The notes under the pieces are model-generated. The model saw nothing but the letters and a program-made list of their open reading frames with translations, searched no databases and had not been told where the DNA came from. Positions 7,980 through 17,517 of a stretch of 64,000 nt of DNA are shown here, piece after piece. A program made the position numbers and the translations under genes. Origin of the DNA: Salinibacterium amurskyense (GTDB taxonomy: Bacteria > Actinomycetota > Actinomycetes > Actinomycetales > Microbacteriaceae); contig NZ_PGFH01000001.1 in the NCBI RefSeq assembly GCF_002797685.1, forward strand, positions 1,674,001 to 1,738,000. The letters are read 5' to 3'. Each line of letters begins with the position of its first letter. The first letter of the stretch is position 1.

Positions 7980-10900
7980 CTAATGAAAGTCACGAGATTG
8001 GGTGCGGGGGAGTCCTGAAAGTGGTTCAAAACGGTCAGCAACCACATTGATTACGCCGTCAACAGACCTCTCCAGCACCCCGCGAACAATGAGGGCGGCG
8101 CTATCCCGAGCGACACGCCGATAGCGGCCCCACACCCCGACGCTGCAGATCACATTGATCAGGCCCGTCTCATCCTCGATATTCATAAAAGTGATTCCGC
8201 TCGCGGTGGCGGGGCGTTGACGGTGGGTCACTACGCCCCCAATTTCAATGCGACGCCCCGATTCTGCGGTCATGAGATCGCTCGCGCTCAGCACGCCACG
8301 GCGCGCCAGAGCGGGCCTGATGTGGGCAACGGGGTGACTGGCGGGCGAAATTCCGGTTGACCAGAGGTCAGCCATGAGGTCATCGACCGGGGTAGCCATC
8401 GAGAAGAGAGGCGGTTGCACCGCCACCATGCTGTGCGGCAAAAACTCTTCACGGTCTTGGGCGGCCGAGCCGGCGTTCCACATCGCTTCGCGTCTCGTGA
8501 GTTCGAGACTCTCGAATGCTCCCGCTGCCGCCAACGCTTCCAATTGTTTCGTCGTGAGGCCCACCCGGCGCACCACATCGTTCATCGACGTAAATTCGCC
8601 GGCCTCGCGCGCCGCCACAATTTTTTCCGCCACCGGCGTGCCGATGCCCTTGACCTCGTCAAAACCGAGCCGTACGGCAAAAGATCCATCACGACGGTGG
8701 TCGTCGGTGTCAAAGTGCGCAGAACGATCGAACAGGCCCACGGGAGGCTGTTCCGCAGCGAGGCACTGATCGCTGCCCGTTGCCCCCACTCGACCTTCGT
8801 GTGGTTCGAGAGAAGCGAAAACCTCCGAGAGCTGGATGTCGGGACCATGCACGACCACACCGTGGCGTCGAGCATCCGCCACCAACGACTGGGGCGAATA
8901 AAAGCCCATGGGTTGCGCCCTCAATAGTGCCGCCAAGAAAGCTGCCGGATAGTGCAGTCGCACCCAGGCGCTGGCATAAACCAGCAGCCCAAAGCTCAGA
9001 GCGTGACTTTCGGCAAAACCGAAACCGGCAAACGCTTGGATGCTTTCGTAAATGCGGTCGGCATCCGCCCCGGTAATGCCATTGCTAGCCATTCCGGCAT
9101 AGAGCTTGGTGCGGAGCTTGTCGATTCGCTCGATACCGCGCTTAGAACCCATCGCGCGACGCAGCAGGTCGGCGTCATCGGCCGAACACCCACCCACCGC
9201 CACAGCGATCTGCATGAGTTGCTCTTGAAAGATGGGCACGCCGAGGGTGCGCTCGAGCGGCTCCACAAGGTTGGGGTGCAGGTAAGTAATCGGTTCAGCG
9301 CCCATCTTGCGGCGAACATAGGGGTGCACGGCACCACCCTGGATCGGGCCGGGGCGCACAAGCGCAATCTCAACGACGAGGTGGTAGAACTCGCGCGGCT
9401 GGAGGCGCGGCAGCAGCCCCATTTGCGCGCGGCTCTCGACCTGAAAGACGCCGATGGCATCCGCTCGACAGAGTTGGTCATAGACGCCCTGCTCTTCGGC
9501 CGGGATCGTGGCGAGATCCCAGCGTTCGCCCAGAGCCTCATCGACCAAATCGAAGCTGTACTGCATGGCCGAGAGGATGCCGAGGCCGAGCAGATCGAAC
9601 TTGACCAACCCCATCCAGGCGCAATCATCTTTATCCCACTGCACCACCGTGCGCTTCTCTTTGCGCGCGTGCTCGATCGGCACCACTTCGCCGACCGGAC
9701 GCTGGGTCAACACCATGCCGCCCGAATGGATGCCCAAGTGCCGGGGAAACTTCATGACCTGCTGGGCAAGCTCCAACACCGAATCGGGGATGTCGTGGTC
9801 GATTCCCGAGACATCAGAGCCCCAGCGCTCCATTTGCTTCGACCACGCATCCTGCTGCCCGGGGCTATGACCGAGTGCTTTCGCCATATCCCGCACGGCG
9901 AAACGAGGACGGTACTGAATCACATTGGCCACTTGAGCGGCGTTCTCGCGCCCGTAGCGCTCAAAGACATATTGAATGACTTCTTCGCGGCGCTCGGAAT
10001 CGAAGTCGACGTCGATGTCTGGCTCTTCTTCGCGCATCGCCGAAATGAAACGCTCGAAGGGGAGTTTGTAGCGAATGGGATCAACCGCAGTGATCTTGAG
10101 GAGGTAACAGACCACAGAACTCGCAGCTGAGCCGCGCCCCTGGCACAGAATTCCTCGCCCCCGAGCAAAGGCCACAATGTCGTGCACGATCAAAAAGTAG
10201 CCAGCAAAACTCTTCTCCTCGATCACATCGAGCTCACGCTGAATGCGGGCCCGATTCTCGTCAGACAGTTCAATGGAGCGGTCTTTCACTCCCGCCCACG
10301 TCAGTTCACGCAACCAACTCGCCGGGGTATGGCCCTCAGGAACATCTTGATCGGGCAGGGCAGGTTTTGCCTGCCGCAACTCGAAAGCGGCCTCTTCTGC
10401 AATCTGCACCGTCTCGGCTACCACCCCGGGATAGTGAGCGAACCGCGCAGCCATCTCAGCCCCTGACCGCAAGTGCGCGGTTGCTGCGGCGGGGAGCCAA
10501 CCATCCATCTCGTCGAGACTGCGCCGGGCTCGCACCGCCGAAATCGCGGAGTGCAAGTGGTGTTGGCGGGGAGTGGCGTAGTGCGCGTTCGAGGTAGCGA
10601 CGACCCGCAGTCCACGCTCTGCAGCTAGGCCATAGAGGGCGTCGTTGTACGCCGAATCGAGTGGATAGCCGTGATCGAAGAGCTCGACGACTATCGAATC
10701 GTGTCCGAAAAGCGTGCAGAGGGTGTCGAGCTCTGCTCCGGCCGCGAGCAGTGATTCCGCGGTGGGAGCGTTCGTGCCATCGGGGCCCGCCAGCGCTCGA
10801 CGTACTGCTCCTTTGCGGCATCCGGTAAGAATGAACCAGTGGCCTGATGCCAACTCAGCCAACTCATCGAGGTCGTACCGCGGCCGCCCCTTTTCACCAC

Positions 10901-11423
10901 CGGCAAGCTGGGCACGAGTAATCGCCAAAGCGAGACGGTGATAGCCCTCTTCTTTGCGCGCCAGCACAAGAAGGTGGTCGCCCTCGGGATCGGCGATGCC
11001 GTTCTGCGGACCGCTAAGCCCCAGCGACAGCTCGGCCCCAAACATCGTTCGCAATCCCAGTTCGGCTGCCGCTTCTGCCATGCGCACGATGCCGTACAGC
11101 CCATCGTGATCGGTAAGAGCAAGCGCACTCAGGCCCAAGCGGGCCGCCTCTTCGGCAAGCTTTTCGGGCATGCTCGCGCCGTCAAGAAAACTGAAACTCG
11201 AATGCGCGTGCAGTTCGGCATAGGGCACGACATCGCCGGCGTTCGCGGGTGCCACGGTAGCGTCAGCCGGTGGTTCCACCGGCGCGATGTAGGGCGCTCG
11301 TTTGCTCGACACGAGAGACTGGGCACGCCCATCACCAGCTTCACCGATCGGCGTGACCGTGCCGAAGCCCGACAGCGTGCGCTCCAGCTTCTTCCACGAG
11401 ATAGGCGGATTACTCCAGGCCAT
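7980..11423 (-). CDS. dnaE2: Error-prone DNA polymerase III alpha subunit DnaE2 (ImuC)
   Basis: 1147 residues. DnaE2 is the catalytic C-family polymerase of the inducible mutasome that bypasses lesions with help from ImuA' and ImuB. The order of domains is a PHP domain near the start (AELHAHSSFSFLDG, then ALTDHDGLYG), the palm with the catalytic PDIDVDFD near residue 470, the fingers, a helix-hairpin-helix region (about 920-950), and a C-terminal OB fold (IEIGGVVTHRQRP, about 1055). The ATG overlaps the imuB stop codon by one base (TAATG), so the two genes are probably translationally coupled. It is the last gene of a LexA-controlled operon. Confidence 0.95.
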   Translation of the reverse strand: MAWSNPPISWKKLERTLSGFGTVTPIGEAGDGRAQSLVSSKRAPYIAPVEPPADATVAPANAGDVVPYAELHAHSSFSFLDGASMPEKLAEEAARLGLSALALTDHDGLYGIVRMAEAAAELGLRTMFGAELSLGLSGPQNGIADPEGDHLLVLARKEEGYHRLALAITRAQLAGGEKGRPRYDLDELAELASGHWFILTGCRKGAVRRALAGPDGTNAPTAESLLAAGAELDTLCTLFGHDSIVVELFDHGYPLDSAYNDALYGLAAERGLRVVATSNAHYATPRQHHLHSAISAVRARRSLDEMDGWLPAAATAHLRSGAEMAARFAHYPGVVAETVQIAEEAAFELRQAKPALPDQDVPEGHTPASWLRELTWAGVKDRSIELSDENRARIQRELDVIEEKSFAGYFLIVHDIVAFARGRGILCQGRGSAASSVVCYLLKITAVDPIRYKLPFERFISAMREEEPDIDVDFDSERREEVIQYVFERYGRENAAQVANVIQYRPRFAVRDMAKALGHSPGQQDAWSKQMERWGSDVSGIDHDIPDSVLELAQQVMKFPRHLGIHSGGMVLTQRPVGEVVPIEHARKEKRTVVQWDKDDCAWMGLVKFDLLGLGILSAMQYSFDLVDEALGERWDLATIPAEEQGVYDQLCRADAIGVFQVESRAQMGLLPRLQPREFYHLVVEIALVRPGPIQGGAVHPYVRRKMGAEPITYLHPNLVEPLERTLGVPIFQEQLMQIAVAVGGCSADDADLLRRAMGSKRGIERIDKLRTKLYAGMASNGITGADADRIYESIQAFAGFGFAESHALSFGLLVYASAWVRLHYPAAFLAALLRAQPMGFYSPQSLVADARRHGVVVHGPDIQLSEVFASLEPHEGRVGATGSDQCLAAEQPPVGLFDRSAHFDTDDHRRDGSFAVRLGFDEVKGIGTPVAEKIVAAREAGEFTSMNDVVRRVGLTTKQLEALAAAGAFESLELTRREAMWNAGSAAQDREEFLPHSMVAVQPPLFSMATPVDDLMADLWSTGISPASHPVAHIRPALARRGVLSASDLMTAESGRRIEIGGVVTHRQRPATASGITFMNIEDETGLINVICSVGVWGRYRRVARDSAALIVRGVLERSVDGVINVVADRFEPLSGLPRTQSRDFH

Positions 11424-13009
11424 TAGTCATACCTCGCTTCAGCCCACCAGCCGCCGCTATCGAGCACAAGAAGCCAGGCACAGCCGGTGTCATCAACGGC
11501 CTGAAACCGCCAGGAGGGACCTGACGACCCCGCCTCCCACCAGCGTTCCGCGAGAGGCCACGGCCCCGCCCATGCTGTGAGGCTGCGCGATCGCGAATCG
11601 CTCGTCGAGAACCGGGCGGGTGGCGCCAGAACTTGGCCCCGCTCATCCACAGCCACGGCAGTTCCATCGGCCGCAAAAACATGAACGGCGTGACGACTAG
11701 AGAACACCGTTCCCGGCAGGGGATCAGGCAATGCGCCAGGCCACGGGCGTTGAGGAGATCGCTCGGCAACGCTGCGGTCGCCCCACGCCGTGAGTCGCTG
11801 GCGGGAGCTGAGGGTGCGCCCGCCCTCAATCGACGGCACAAGAACTCCTCCGTGGCCGAGCATGCTCTGCACTCGAGAAAGGCCATGGTGGATGCGGGGC
11901 TCTAGCCCGGAACCCCACAGTCCGATCTCGTGGTGACCAATCTCATCCACGGTTTCGGGAACAATGCGTACTCGACTTATGCCTGAACTGAGCCCTGTCT
12001 CGATGAGGTTAGAACCCTGCACCTGCCACCGCACTCGATCAACAACATCGCTGGCGCTGAAGGAACGGGGATGCAGCCACACCCGTTCGGCTACCTCACC
12101 CGATTCGGAATCGAGTTCGACCCGGATCGCCGTCGCTACCAACTGGGCCCGCATCAGAGCATCAATAAAGTCGTCGGCACGGCTACGAACCGCAAATGCC
12201 ACCTGATCCACGCGGTCGAGCGCTGGCTCAAAATCAAGAACGACATCAAGGTCGAGCGGGGGAGTGCGGGCCACAAACGCCTGCGGGTCGCGGCCACTGG
12301 CAAGAGCATGCAAACGCGCTCCCGGCTCACCGAAACGAACGCGGACATCGGTGCGATCGAGATGCGCAAATTCACCGAGCGTCGAAATCCCCAGCTTCGA
12401 CAACAGCGAAACGATGTGAGGCTCCTCCAACACCGTCAGCGGGAGCGGGGCCAGAAACGCAGCAGAGTCACCGGCAGCGACCACCCGCACGTGGCTAGCC
12501 CGCGAACGCGGATCACGAGCAATGGTGCTGCGGGCAGCGTGGACCGCCGTGAAGAGCGCATCCGCTACCCCCACCCGAGCATCGGAGGCCGCGATCTCAT
12601 TCACGCGAGCAATCACCGTCAATGCGGCAGCTTTTTCACCGCCGTAGTACTGGGCGGCTCCGCGTACCTTTACGGCACACATCCCCGGCCGCAACAACTG
12701 CACTCCGGGAATCAGCTCCTCTATCGCCGTCAACACCGGCTCGAAGGCACGGCTATCGAGAGCCGGATCGTAAGGCCGGTCAATGATGCCGGGAAAACGC
12801 GACTGGGCCTCCCGCAGCCGCAACCCCCTCGTGACGCCCTCGGCGCGAGCGGATGCCGCCGCCGCGAACACGAGACCCTTCTCGACAAGAACGAGGGGAG
12901 CATCCGCCGGCAGCTTCTCGTGCTGGCGGGCGGCAACGATTGGCCAGTCCGGAGCCCACACCACGAGAACTCGCGGCAGCGATTCTGGAACCGTCGATGC
13001 CGCACTCAC
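11423..13009 (-). CDS. imuB: ImuB, catalytically inactive Y-family polymerase homologue
   Basis: 528 residues. ImuB is the hub of the actinobacterial mutasome, bridging the beta clamp, ImuA' and DnaE2. The Y-family fold is recognisable but the catalytic carboxylates are gone: VVWAPDWP stands where active polymerases have D-M-D-A-F-F, and PGMCAVKVRG stands where S-I-D-E would be. Little-finger-like and long C-terminal regions follow. The family contacts the clamp through a short motif in the middle of the protein, but I cannot place it confidently here. The GTG start lies 58 bases after imuA', and that gap contains three copies of CACTGT (13024-13041). Confidence 0.9.
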   Translation of the reverse strand: MSAASTVPESLPRVLVVWAPDWPIVAARQHEKLPADAPLVLVEKGLVFAAAASARAEGVTRGLRLREAQSRFPGIIDRPYDPALDSRAFEPVLTAIEELIPGVQLLRPGMCAVKVRGAAQYYGGEKAAALTVIARVNEIAASDARVGVADALFTAVHAARSTIARDPRSRASHVRVVAAGDSAAFLAPLPLTVLEEPHIVSLLSKLGISTLGEFAHLDRTDVRVRFGEPGARLHALASGRDPQAFVARTPPLDLDVVLDFEPALDRVDQVAFAVRSRADDFIDALMRAQLVATAIRVELDSESGEVAERVWLHPRSFSASDVVDRVRWQVQGSNLIETGLSSGISRVRIVPETVDEIGHHEIGLWGSGLEPRIHHGLSRVQSMLGHGGVLVPSIEGGRTLSSRQRLTAWGDRSVAERSPQRPWPGALPDPLPGTVFSSRHAVHVFAADGTAVAVDERGQVLAPPARFSTSDSRSRSLTAWAGPWPLAERWWEAGSSGPSWRFQAVDDTGCAWLLVLDSGGWWAEARYD

Positions 13010-13067
13010 ACTGCCACCGCCGGCACTGTCACTGTCACTGTCGCGGCCGCCATTGCCGCAAACACCA

Positions 13068-13886
13068 TCACGCCGACACCCGGTGTGGAACTGGCCGCAA
13101 CTGCGGGGGAGCAGAATCAGACGCGGCCGGAGAATCCGCAGCGCTGTACGAGCGAACGGTCTGCGCAGTATCCGGCAACCAGACCCGGGCGCTGCGGGGG
13201 CGCCCCGCGTTCTTGCTCGTCACCGTGATCGTGACCTCGCGCGCGGCCAAGTGCCCGTGACCTTCACCAATGCCATGCCACCGGCTTTCGCCGAGAGACA
13301 GCATCGCTTCGCTCTGCGGCCAGGAGCCAACCATGAGCAGCGTCGACTTGCGTTGTCGCAGGCGCGAAGCGAGTCTGGCAACCGCAGAGTCTGACGCACG
13401 ACGAGGCGGCCGCGCCACCACGACATCGACCACGTCGGCGATCGCTGCCGTTACCGCCAACCACTGATCACCCGGATGCGGCACCAACACGAGCCGTTCG
13501 AGGTGGACCCCGAAACGCTGGGCTGCTTCAATGCCGAACTCGGGCACCCCGACAACAGCGCACCACGATCCCGCTGCGGAGGGCGCAGCCAAGAGCGTCA
13601 TGAGGAGCATCGCCGAGCTATCGACCGAATAGACGCTGCCCTGCTGCAAGCCGCCACCGGGCAACAGGGAAGCGATAACGGGGTGAGTGGGAATGAGCTT
13701 CGAACTGAGCGTGCGGGACTGCATCTGACCGATACGTGCTTGTAGCTCAGCGACGCGTTCTGCCGCCGACAGGCTGCCGCCCACTGCACTCGCAACACCA
13801 CCGCTACCGCGGTCGCCGCCGCCACTGCGCTCAGCCGAAAAGACTTCAGCGGTCGCTGAAGCGGCGGAGGCAGATACAGGGGACAC
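13068..13886 (-). CDS. imuA': ImuA', RecA-like accessory protein of the mutasome
   Basis: 272 residues from the GTG at 13886. A RecA/SulA-like core is visible (SLLPGGGLQQGSVYSV, a degenerate region where RecA has a P-loop), with no Walker A, as in mycobacterial ImuA'. Longer frames to 13934 or 14381 are rejected because they run through the LexA box and promoter. The GTG lies 6 bases after a -10-like GAATAT, so the mRNA is probably leaderless. The N-terminal 50 residues are alanine- and serine-rich. It is the first gene of the operon imuA'-imuB-dnaE2. Confidence 0.85.
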   Translation of the reverse strand: MSPVSASAASATAEVFSAERSGGGDRGSGGVASAVGGSLSAAERVAELQARIGQMQSRTLSSKLIPTHPVIASLLPGGGLQQGSVYSVDSSAMLLMTLLAAPSAAGSWCAVVGVPEFGIEAAQRFGVHLERLVLVPHPGDQWLAVTAAIADVVDVVVARPPRRASDSAVARLASRLRQRKSTLLMVGSWPQSEAMLSLGESRWHGIGEGHGHLAAREVTITVTSKNAGRPRSARVWLPDTAQTVRSYSAADSPAASDSAPPQLRPVPHRVSA

Positions 13887-13892
13887 CTGTTC

Positions 13893-13921
13893 ATATTCGA
13901 ACATATGTTCGAGTGTGTCAA
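13893..13921 (-). promoter_or_regulatory. SOS promoter of the mutasome operon
   Basis: On the - strand TTGACA (13921-13916), a 17-base spacer, and GAATAT (13898-13893). The spacer is largely filled by the LexA palindrome, so bound LexA would block RNA polymerase. Start of transcription falls at or next to the GTG at 13886. Confidence 0.75.
13897..13912. promoter_or_regulatory. LexA (SOS) box
   Basis: Perfect 16-bp palindrome TCGAACATATGTTCGA, matching the actinobacterial LexA consensus of the TCGAAC-N4-GTTCGA type. It is the only such palindrome I found in the window. Confidence 0.92.
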
Positions 13922-13953
13922 TTGCGTACGACATCCACCGGCGTGTCTTTCGG

Positions 13954-13976
13954 ATGTCGGCGCCATCGCCTACCGT
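13954..13976 (+). promoter_or_regulatory. PafBC-type damage promoter of the DrrA-like gene
   Basis: ATGTCGGCG (13954-13962), 8 bases, then TACCGT (13971-13976). The TGTCR core is intact, with 7 of 9 matches and exact spacing. The -10 ends 6 bases before the GTG at 13983. Confidence 0.5.
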
Positions 13977-13982
13977 TACCTC

Positions 13983-15002
13983 GTGAGTTATATCGAAGCA
14001 GTAGATCTCAAGAAGACGTACACGCCCAAAGGCGCTTCCCCCGTGCACGCTCTCGATGGCCTCAATCTCGAGGTTCCGCAGGGCACGGTGACGGCGCTTC
14101 TCGGCCCTAACGGTGCGGGCAAAACCACCACCGTCAAGGTTCTCACCACACTGACACGCCCCGATTCCGGTACAGCAACGATCAACGGCGTCGATGTGAT
14201 CGCATCGCCCGAACGCATTCGCCCCATGATCGGGGTTTCCGGGCAGTATGCGGCCGTTGACGAAAACCTCACTGGCTTCGAAAACCTCGATATGGTGGGC
14301 CGGCTTTACCACCTCGGCGCCAAGCAGTCGCGTGTGCGAGCGCGTGAACTTATCGACCTCTTCGACCTCACCGAAGCCCAAAACCGTCCCGTCAAAGGTT
14401 TCTCCGGCGGCATGCGTCGTCGCATCGACCTCGCGGGTGCCTTGGTGATGCGCCCACCGGTGCTCTTTCTCGACGAGCCGACCACCGGGCTAGATCCCCG
14501 CAGCCGCATTGGTATGTGGGAGATCATCACCACACTCGTGGGGGAGGGCACCACGGTGCTCCTCACCACCCAATACCTCGAAGAGGCCGACCAGCTCGCC
14601 GACAGCATCTCCGTGATCGACGACGGCAAAGTCATTGCCAAGGGCACCTCAGACGAGCTCAAAGCGTCTATCGGCGGTCAACGCGTCGAACTCAGCCTGG
14701 TGTCTCAGGATGACGCGGCCGCAGCCCGCGAAATCCTCACTCGTTTCGGCAGCACCGAACCTGCCGTGAGTCTCGACGGTCGCGGGTTTACCGTCAACGC
14801 GGAAGATGCCCCCGCAGCACTGCAGCTCATCCTTACCGAGTTCGCCAGCCGCGGCATCCCGCTCTATGACGCAGGCATGCGTCGCCCCACTCTCGACGAC
14901 GTGTTCTTGAAACTCACCGGTCATACGGCAAGCGCCGATGACGCTGCCGCAACGGGCACGGAAAACACGGATGCACCATCGTCACGGAAGGCCCAGAAAT
15001 GA
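13983..15002 (+). CDS. ABC exporter ATP-binding protein, DrrA family
   Basis: 339 residues from the GTG at 13983; an in-frame extension to 13905 reaches into the mutasome promoter and is rejected. Walker A is GPNGAGKTTT, the signature is GFSGGMRRR, and Walker B is VLFLDEPTTGLD. The C-terminal extension of about 100 residues (GTSDELKASIGG onward) is typical of DrrA-type drug exporters. It overlaps its permease by ATGA. The promoter upstream resembles a PafBC damage box and faces the SOS promoter of the mutasome, which suggests export of a DNA-damaging compound; the substrate is inferred, not seen. Confidence 0.9.
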   Translation: MSYIEAVDLKKTYTPKGASPVHALDGLNLEVPQGTVTALLGPNGAGKTTTVKVLTTLTRPDSGTATINGVDVIASPERIRPMIGVSGQYAAVDENLTGFENLDMVGRLYHLGAKQSRVRARELIDLFDLTEAQNRPVKGFSGGMRRRIDLAGALVMRPPVLFLDEPTTGLDPRSRIGMWEIITTLVGEGTTVLLTTQYLEEADQLADSISVIDDGKVIAKGTSDELKASIGGQRVELSLVSQDDAAAAREILTRFGSTEPAVSLDGRGFTVNAEDAPAALQLILTEFASRGIPLYDAGMRRPTLDDVFLKLTGHTASADDAAATGTENTDAPSSRKAQK

Positions 15003-15844
15003 CCGCCACGATTCCAACACCAACGCCCAACTCCGTTGCCGCTTCACCGGTGATGAATTGGCTCAATGACGGCTGGATCACCACCCGCCGCAACCTCATC
15101 AAGATCAAGCGCGTACCCGACATTCTGGTCTTCACGACACTGCAGCCCATTATGTTTGTGCTGCTCTTCACCTATGTCTATGCCGGCGTCATCGACATTC
15201 CCGGCAGCACGTACGCCGAATTCATCATGGCCGGTATCTTCGCCCAAACCGTCGTTTTCGGCTCCACCTATTCCGGGTCAGCCATGGCTCAAGACCTCAA
15301 AGACGGCATCATCGATCGTTTTCGTACACTGCCCATGAGCCCCTCCGCGGTTCTCGTGGGCCGCACCAACGGTGACCTTCTCATTAACTCGATCTCGATG
15401 ATCGTCATGATGACGACCGGCTTGATTGTCGGATGGCGCATCAACTCCAGCCCGCTCGAGGCGCTTGCCGCAATCGCCCTCCTCCTGCTCTTTGCCTACG
15501 CACTGTCGTGGGTTATGGCCTTTATCGGCATGAGCGTGCGCAGCCCTGAAGTCATCAACAACGTTTCGTTCCTGGTGCTTTTTCCGCTCACGTTCATCTC
15601 CAACGCTTTCGTTCCCGCCGAAACTCTGCCAACACCCTTGCGAGTTTTCGCTGAGTTCAACCCTGTTTCGGCTCTCGTGCAGGCGGCCCGCGAACTCTTC
15701 GGTAACACTCCGGCCGGCTCGGCTCAGTCTGAGGTGTGGACGCAACAACATCCGGTGCTCACGGTGCTCATCGGCATCGTGGTCATGCTCGCCATTTTCG
15801 TACCGCTCGCGGTGCGCAAGTTCGCGAACATCAGCAGCCGCTAA
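14999..15844 (+). CDS. ABC-2 type exporter permease, DrrB family
   Basis: 281 residues with about six membrane segments, starting after an amphipathic N-terminus with TTRRNLIKIKR. The region AQDLKDGIIDRFRTLPMSPSA is the conserved cytoplasmic loop of ABC-2 drug and polysaccharide exporters. The ATG overlaps the stop of the ATPase gene (ATGA), so the two subunits are likely made in equal amounts. Together they form a DrrAB-like exporter. Confidence 0.9.
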   Translation: MTATIPTPTPNSVAASPVMNWLNDGWITTRRNLIKIKRVPDILVFTTLQPIMFVLLFTYVYAGVIDIPGSTYAEFIMAGIFAQTVVFGSTYSGSAMAQDLKDGIIDRFRTLPMSPSAVLVGRTNGDLLINSISMIVMMTTGLIVGWRINSSPLEALAAIALLLLFAYALSWVMAFIGMSVRSPEVINNVSFLVLFPLTFISNAFVPAETLPTPLRVFAEFNPVSALVQAARELFGNTPAGSAQSEVWTQQHPVLTVLIGIVVMLAIFVPLAVRKFANISSR

Positions 15845-16067
15845 TCCAGTCGGGGGAGCAAGCAGCGTCTGCAGCCACGCTACGACGCTGCCCCGAACCA
15901 GCGCCTCATCGGTGATGTGAGAGCGCGACCATTTCAATTTTTACTATAGGAACAACGGTTCTTCGGTGATAATCTTCGCGTAATTGGAGCTGCCCGTCCC
16001 GCCGGGAAACACGCTGAGACTCACCCACTCGACGCTCGTCGGCGCCACCCGAAACGGAGTTCGCGAG

Positions 16068-16781
16068 ATGTTCGCCACCCTAGAACACGCTGTCATGAGA
16101 ATTTTCATGTTCACGTGGGTGCGCATTTCGCCCAACTCGTGGCGCGGGTATCCGCACCCGAAAGACAATCCCACGGTGCTCGCTGACGGCCCCAACCCCC
16201 ACAAAGTTATTCTTGCTGGCTCGGGGATCGTCATCGGCTACGGCGTTGCGTCTCACGAACTTGCTTTAGGGGGCTCCTTTGCTCGAGCATTGACGGCTCA
16301 GACACAACGGGGCGCCGAAGTCACCACCATTACCGCCCCCGGTTTCTCTGTGCCTCGAGCGCGGAAGCAACTAACTTCCCGGCTGCTCGGCGATGCCGAC
16401 ATGGTCGTGCTGTCGTTCGGCACCTTCGAAATTCTCACGCTGATGTCCCCACGGCGTTGGGGCGCTCAGCTTGAAACTTTGGTTGCGAGCGTGCTCCAAC
16501 GATCAGCGCCTCACACCCAAGTCTTTTTGGTCGATTGCAATACTCCCAAAATGTCGAGCTTCGCTGCGGCCTACCAGCGCCGTATTGGACAGACCGCAGC
16601 CGGCTTCAACGAGCAACTTGCCGCCACAGCGCACGCGCACGATCGCGTCCACCGTGTCGAATTTCGGCCGGTAGCGGAGGATGCCGAAAACATCGAGGGA
16701 CGATCGCGCTACCAAGAGTGGGCAGCCAGCCTCATTCCCGACGTTGTCGCACATCTTCCTCTAGATAGCACCGGGGGATAG
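16068..16781 (+). CDS. Degenerate SGNH-like protein, paralogue of the GAF-linked protein at 18009
   Basis: 237 residues from the ATG at 16068 (GGAG 8 bases upstream); the frame can be extended to 15984. With this start its numbering aligns with the first 240 residues of the protein at 18009, including a hydrophobic N-terminal segment, PDP/PNP-H/D-KV at 42-47, and ASHELALGGSFAR at 61-73. The place of the SGNH nucleophile motif G-D-S is taken by GSG at residues 51-53. It may therefore be a non-catalytic or altered SGNH fold. Function is unknown. It ends 10 bases before the convergent LysR-like gene. Confidence 0.6.
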   Translation: MFATLEHAVMRIFMFTWVRISPNSWRGYPHPKDNPTVLADGPNPHKVILAGSGIVIGYGVASHELALGGSFARALTAQTQRGAEVTTITAPGFSVPRARKQLTSRLLGDADMVVLSFGTFEILTLMSPRRWGAQLETLVASVLQRSAPHTQVFLVDCNTPKMSSFAAAYQRRIGQTAAGFNEQLAATAHAHDRVHRVEFRPVAEDAENIEGRSRYQEWAASLIPDVVAHLPLDSTGG

Positions 16782-16791
16782 TCGAAGCAGA

Positions 16792-17511
16792 TTAACCCTT
16801 ACGGCGTTTGTTTCGATTGAATGCCGGTCGGTCCGGGCGGCGCGGTGCTGCTTTGCCTCCAGAAGATCGGGCATTGGCGCGCTGTGAGGTGGACTTCTTC
16901 GGTGCGGATGCTCGGGGAGCCCGCTTCGGTGACTCTGCTTCCTCTGCCTCCGAGCCGCCGGCGGTGCCACGCGAGCTTTTGGCGGTGCGGCCGCGCACGA
17001 TCCCGATGAATTCCTCGACGAGGGGGTCTACGGAACCATCGCGCCATGCCACGGCGACTTGCCACTCAGGGCCGTCACTAATGATTCGCGATACGACGTC
17101 TTTGCGCTGGAGAGCGCGGGCGACAGCCTGGGGGATCACAGCGATGCCGATGTTCGCGGCGACCAAGTCGACCGCTGCACGCCATTCCTCGGTAATGCGG
17201 TGAGCGGAGTCGATTTCGACGAGGGTCACTTCGTCCCCCTGAGCCAGATCGTGTTCCTTCGGGATTACGGCAACGGCACGTTCGGTGTAGAGCGGGATAG
17301 CCGCAAGAGGGCGATCGCTGTCCTCGGCGCGATCAATGGGCAGGCGCACGAGGGCGACGTCAGCGGTGCCCGCCGTGAGCATCGCAAGTGCCTCGTCTTG
17401 TTCGCTCGGCACGAGCTCAATCGGGGTCTCTGGAAGCCGTTCCCGCCAGACGCGCGACCATTTGCCGGGCGTCGCCCCCAGCACAAAGGCGACAGTGAAT
17501 GATGTTGGCAT
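16792..17511 (-). CDS. LysR-type effector-binding domain protein lacking a DNA-binding domain
   Basis: 239 residues. The start at residue 1 leads straight into FTVAFVLGATPGKW, the first strand of a LysR substrate-binding domain, and no winged helix precedes it. Two alpha/beta lobes fill about residues 3-168 (hinge near IAAIPLYTERAVAVIP; NIGIAVIPQAVAR near 130). From about 175 on, the chain is a low-complexity tail rich in K, R, S and A, likely disordered and basic. The ATG is preceded by TAACCT with 6 bases between, so it is probably leaderless. It is divergent from the DUF5997 gene with only 22 bases between start codons. Confidence 0.75.
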   Translation of the reverse strand: MPTSFTVAFVLGATPGKWSRVWRERLPETPIELVPSEQDEALAMLTAGTADVALVRLPIDRAEDSDRPLAAIPLYTERAVAVIPKEHDLAQGDEVTLVEIDSAHRITEEWRAAVDLVAANIGIAVIPQAVARALQRKDVVSRIISDGPEWQVAVAWRDGSVDPLVEEFIGIVRGRTAKSSRGTAGGSEAEEAESPKRAPRASAPKKSTSQRANARSSGGKAAPRRPDRPAFNRNKRRKG

Positions 17512-17517
17512 GTGTTC

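Noticed and set aside
8952-10130. 392-residue open frame on the + strand inside dnaE2
   Set aside because: It is the antisense of a conserved polymerase with catalytic motifs; the frame is open because of GC-rich third positions.
12071-13228. 385-residue + strand frame over imuB and the end of imuA'
   Set aside because: Low-complexity, arginine-rich shadow of imuB; no recognisable motif or RBS.
13887-14381. N-terminal extension of imuA' up to 14381
   Set aside because: It would run through the LexA box, the promoter and the coding start of the divergent ABC gene.
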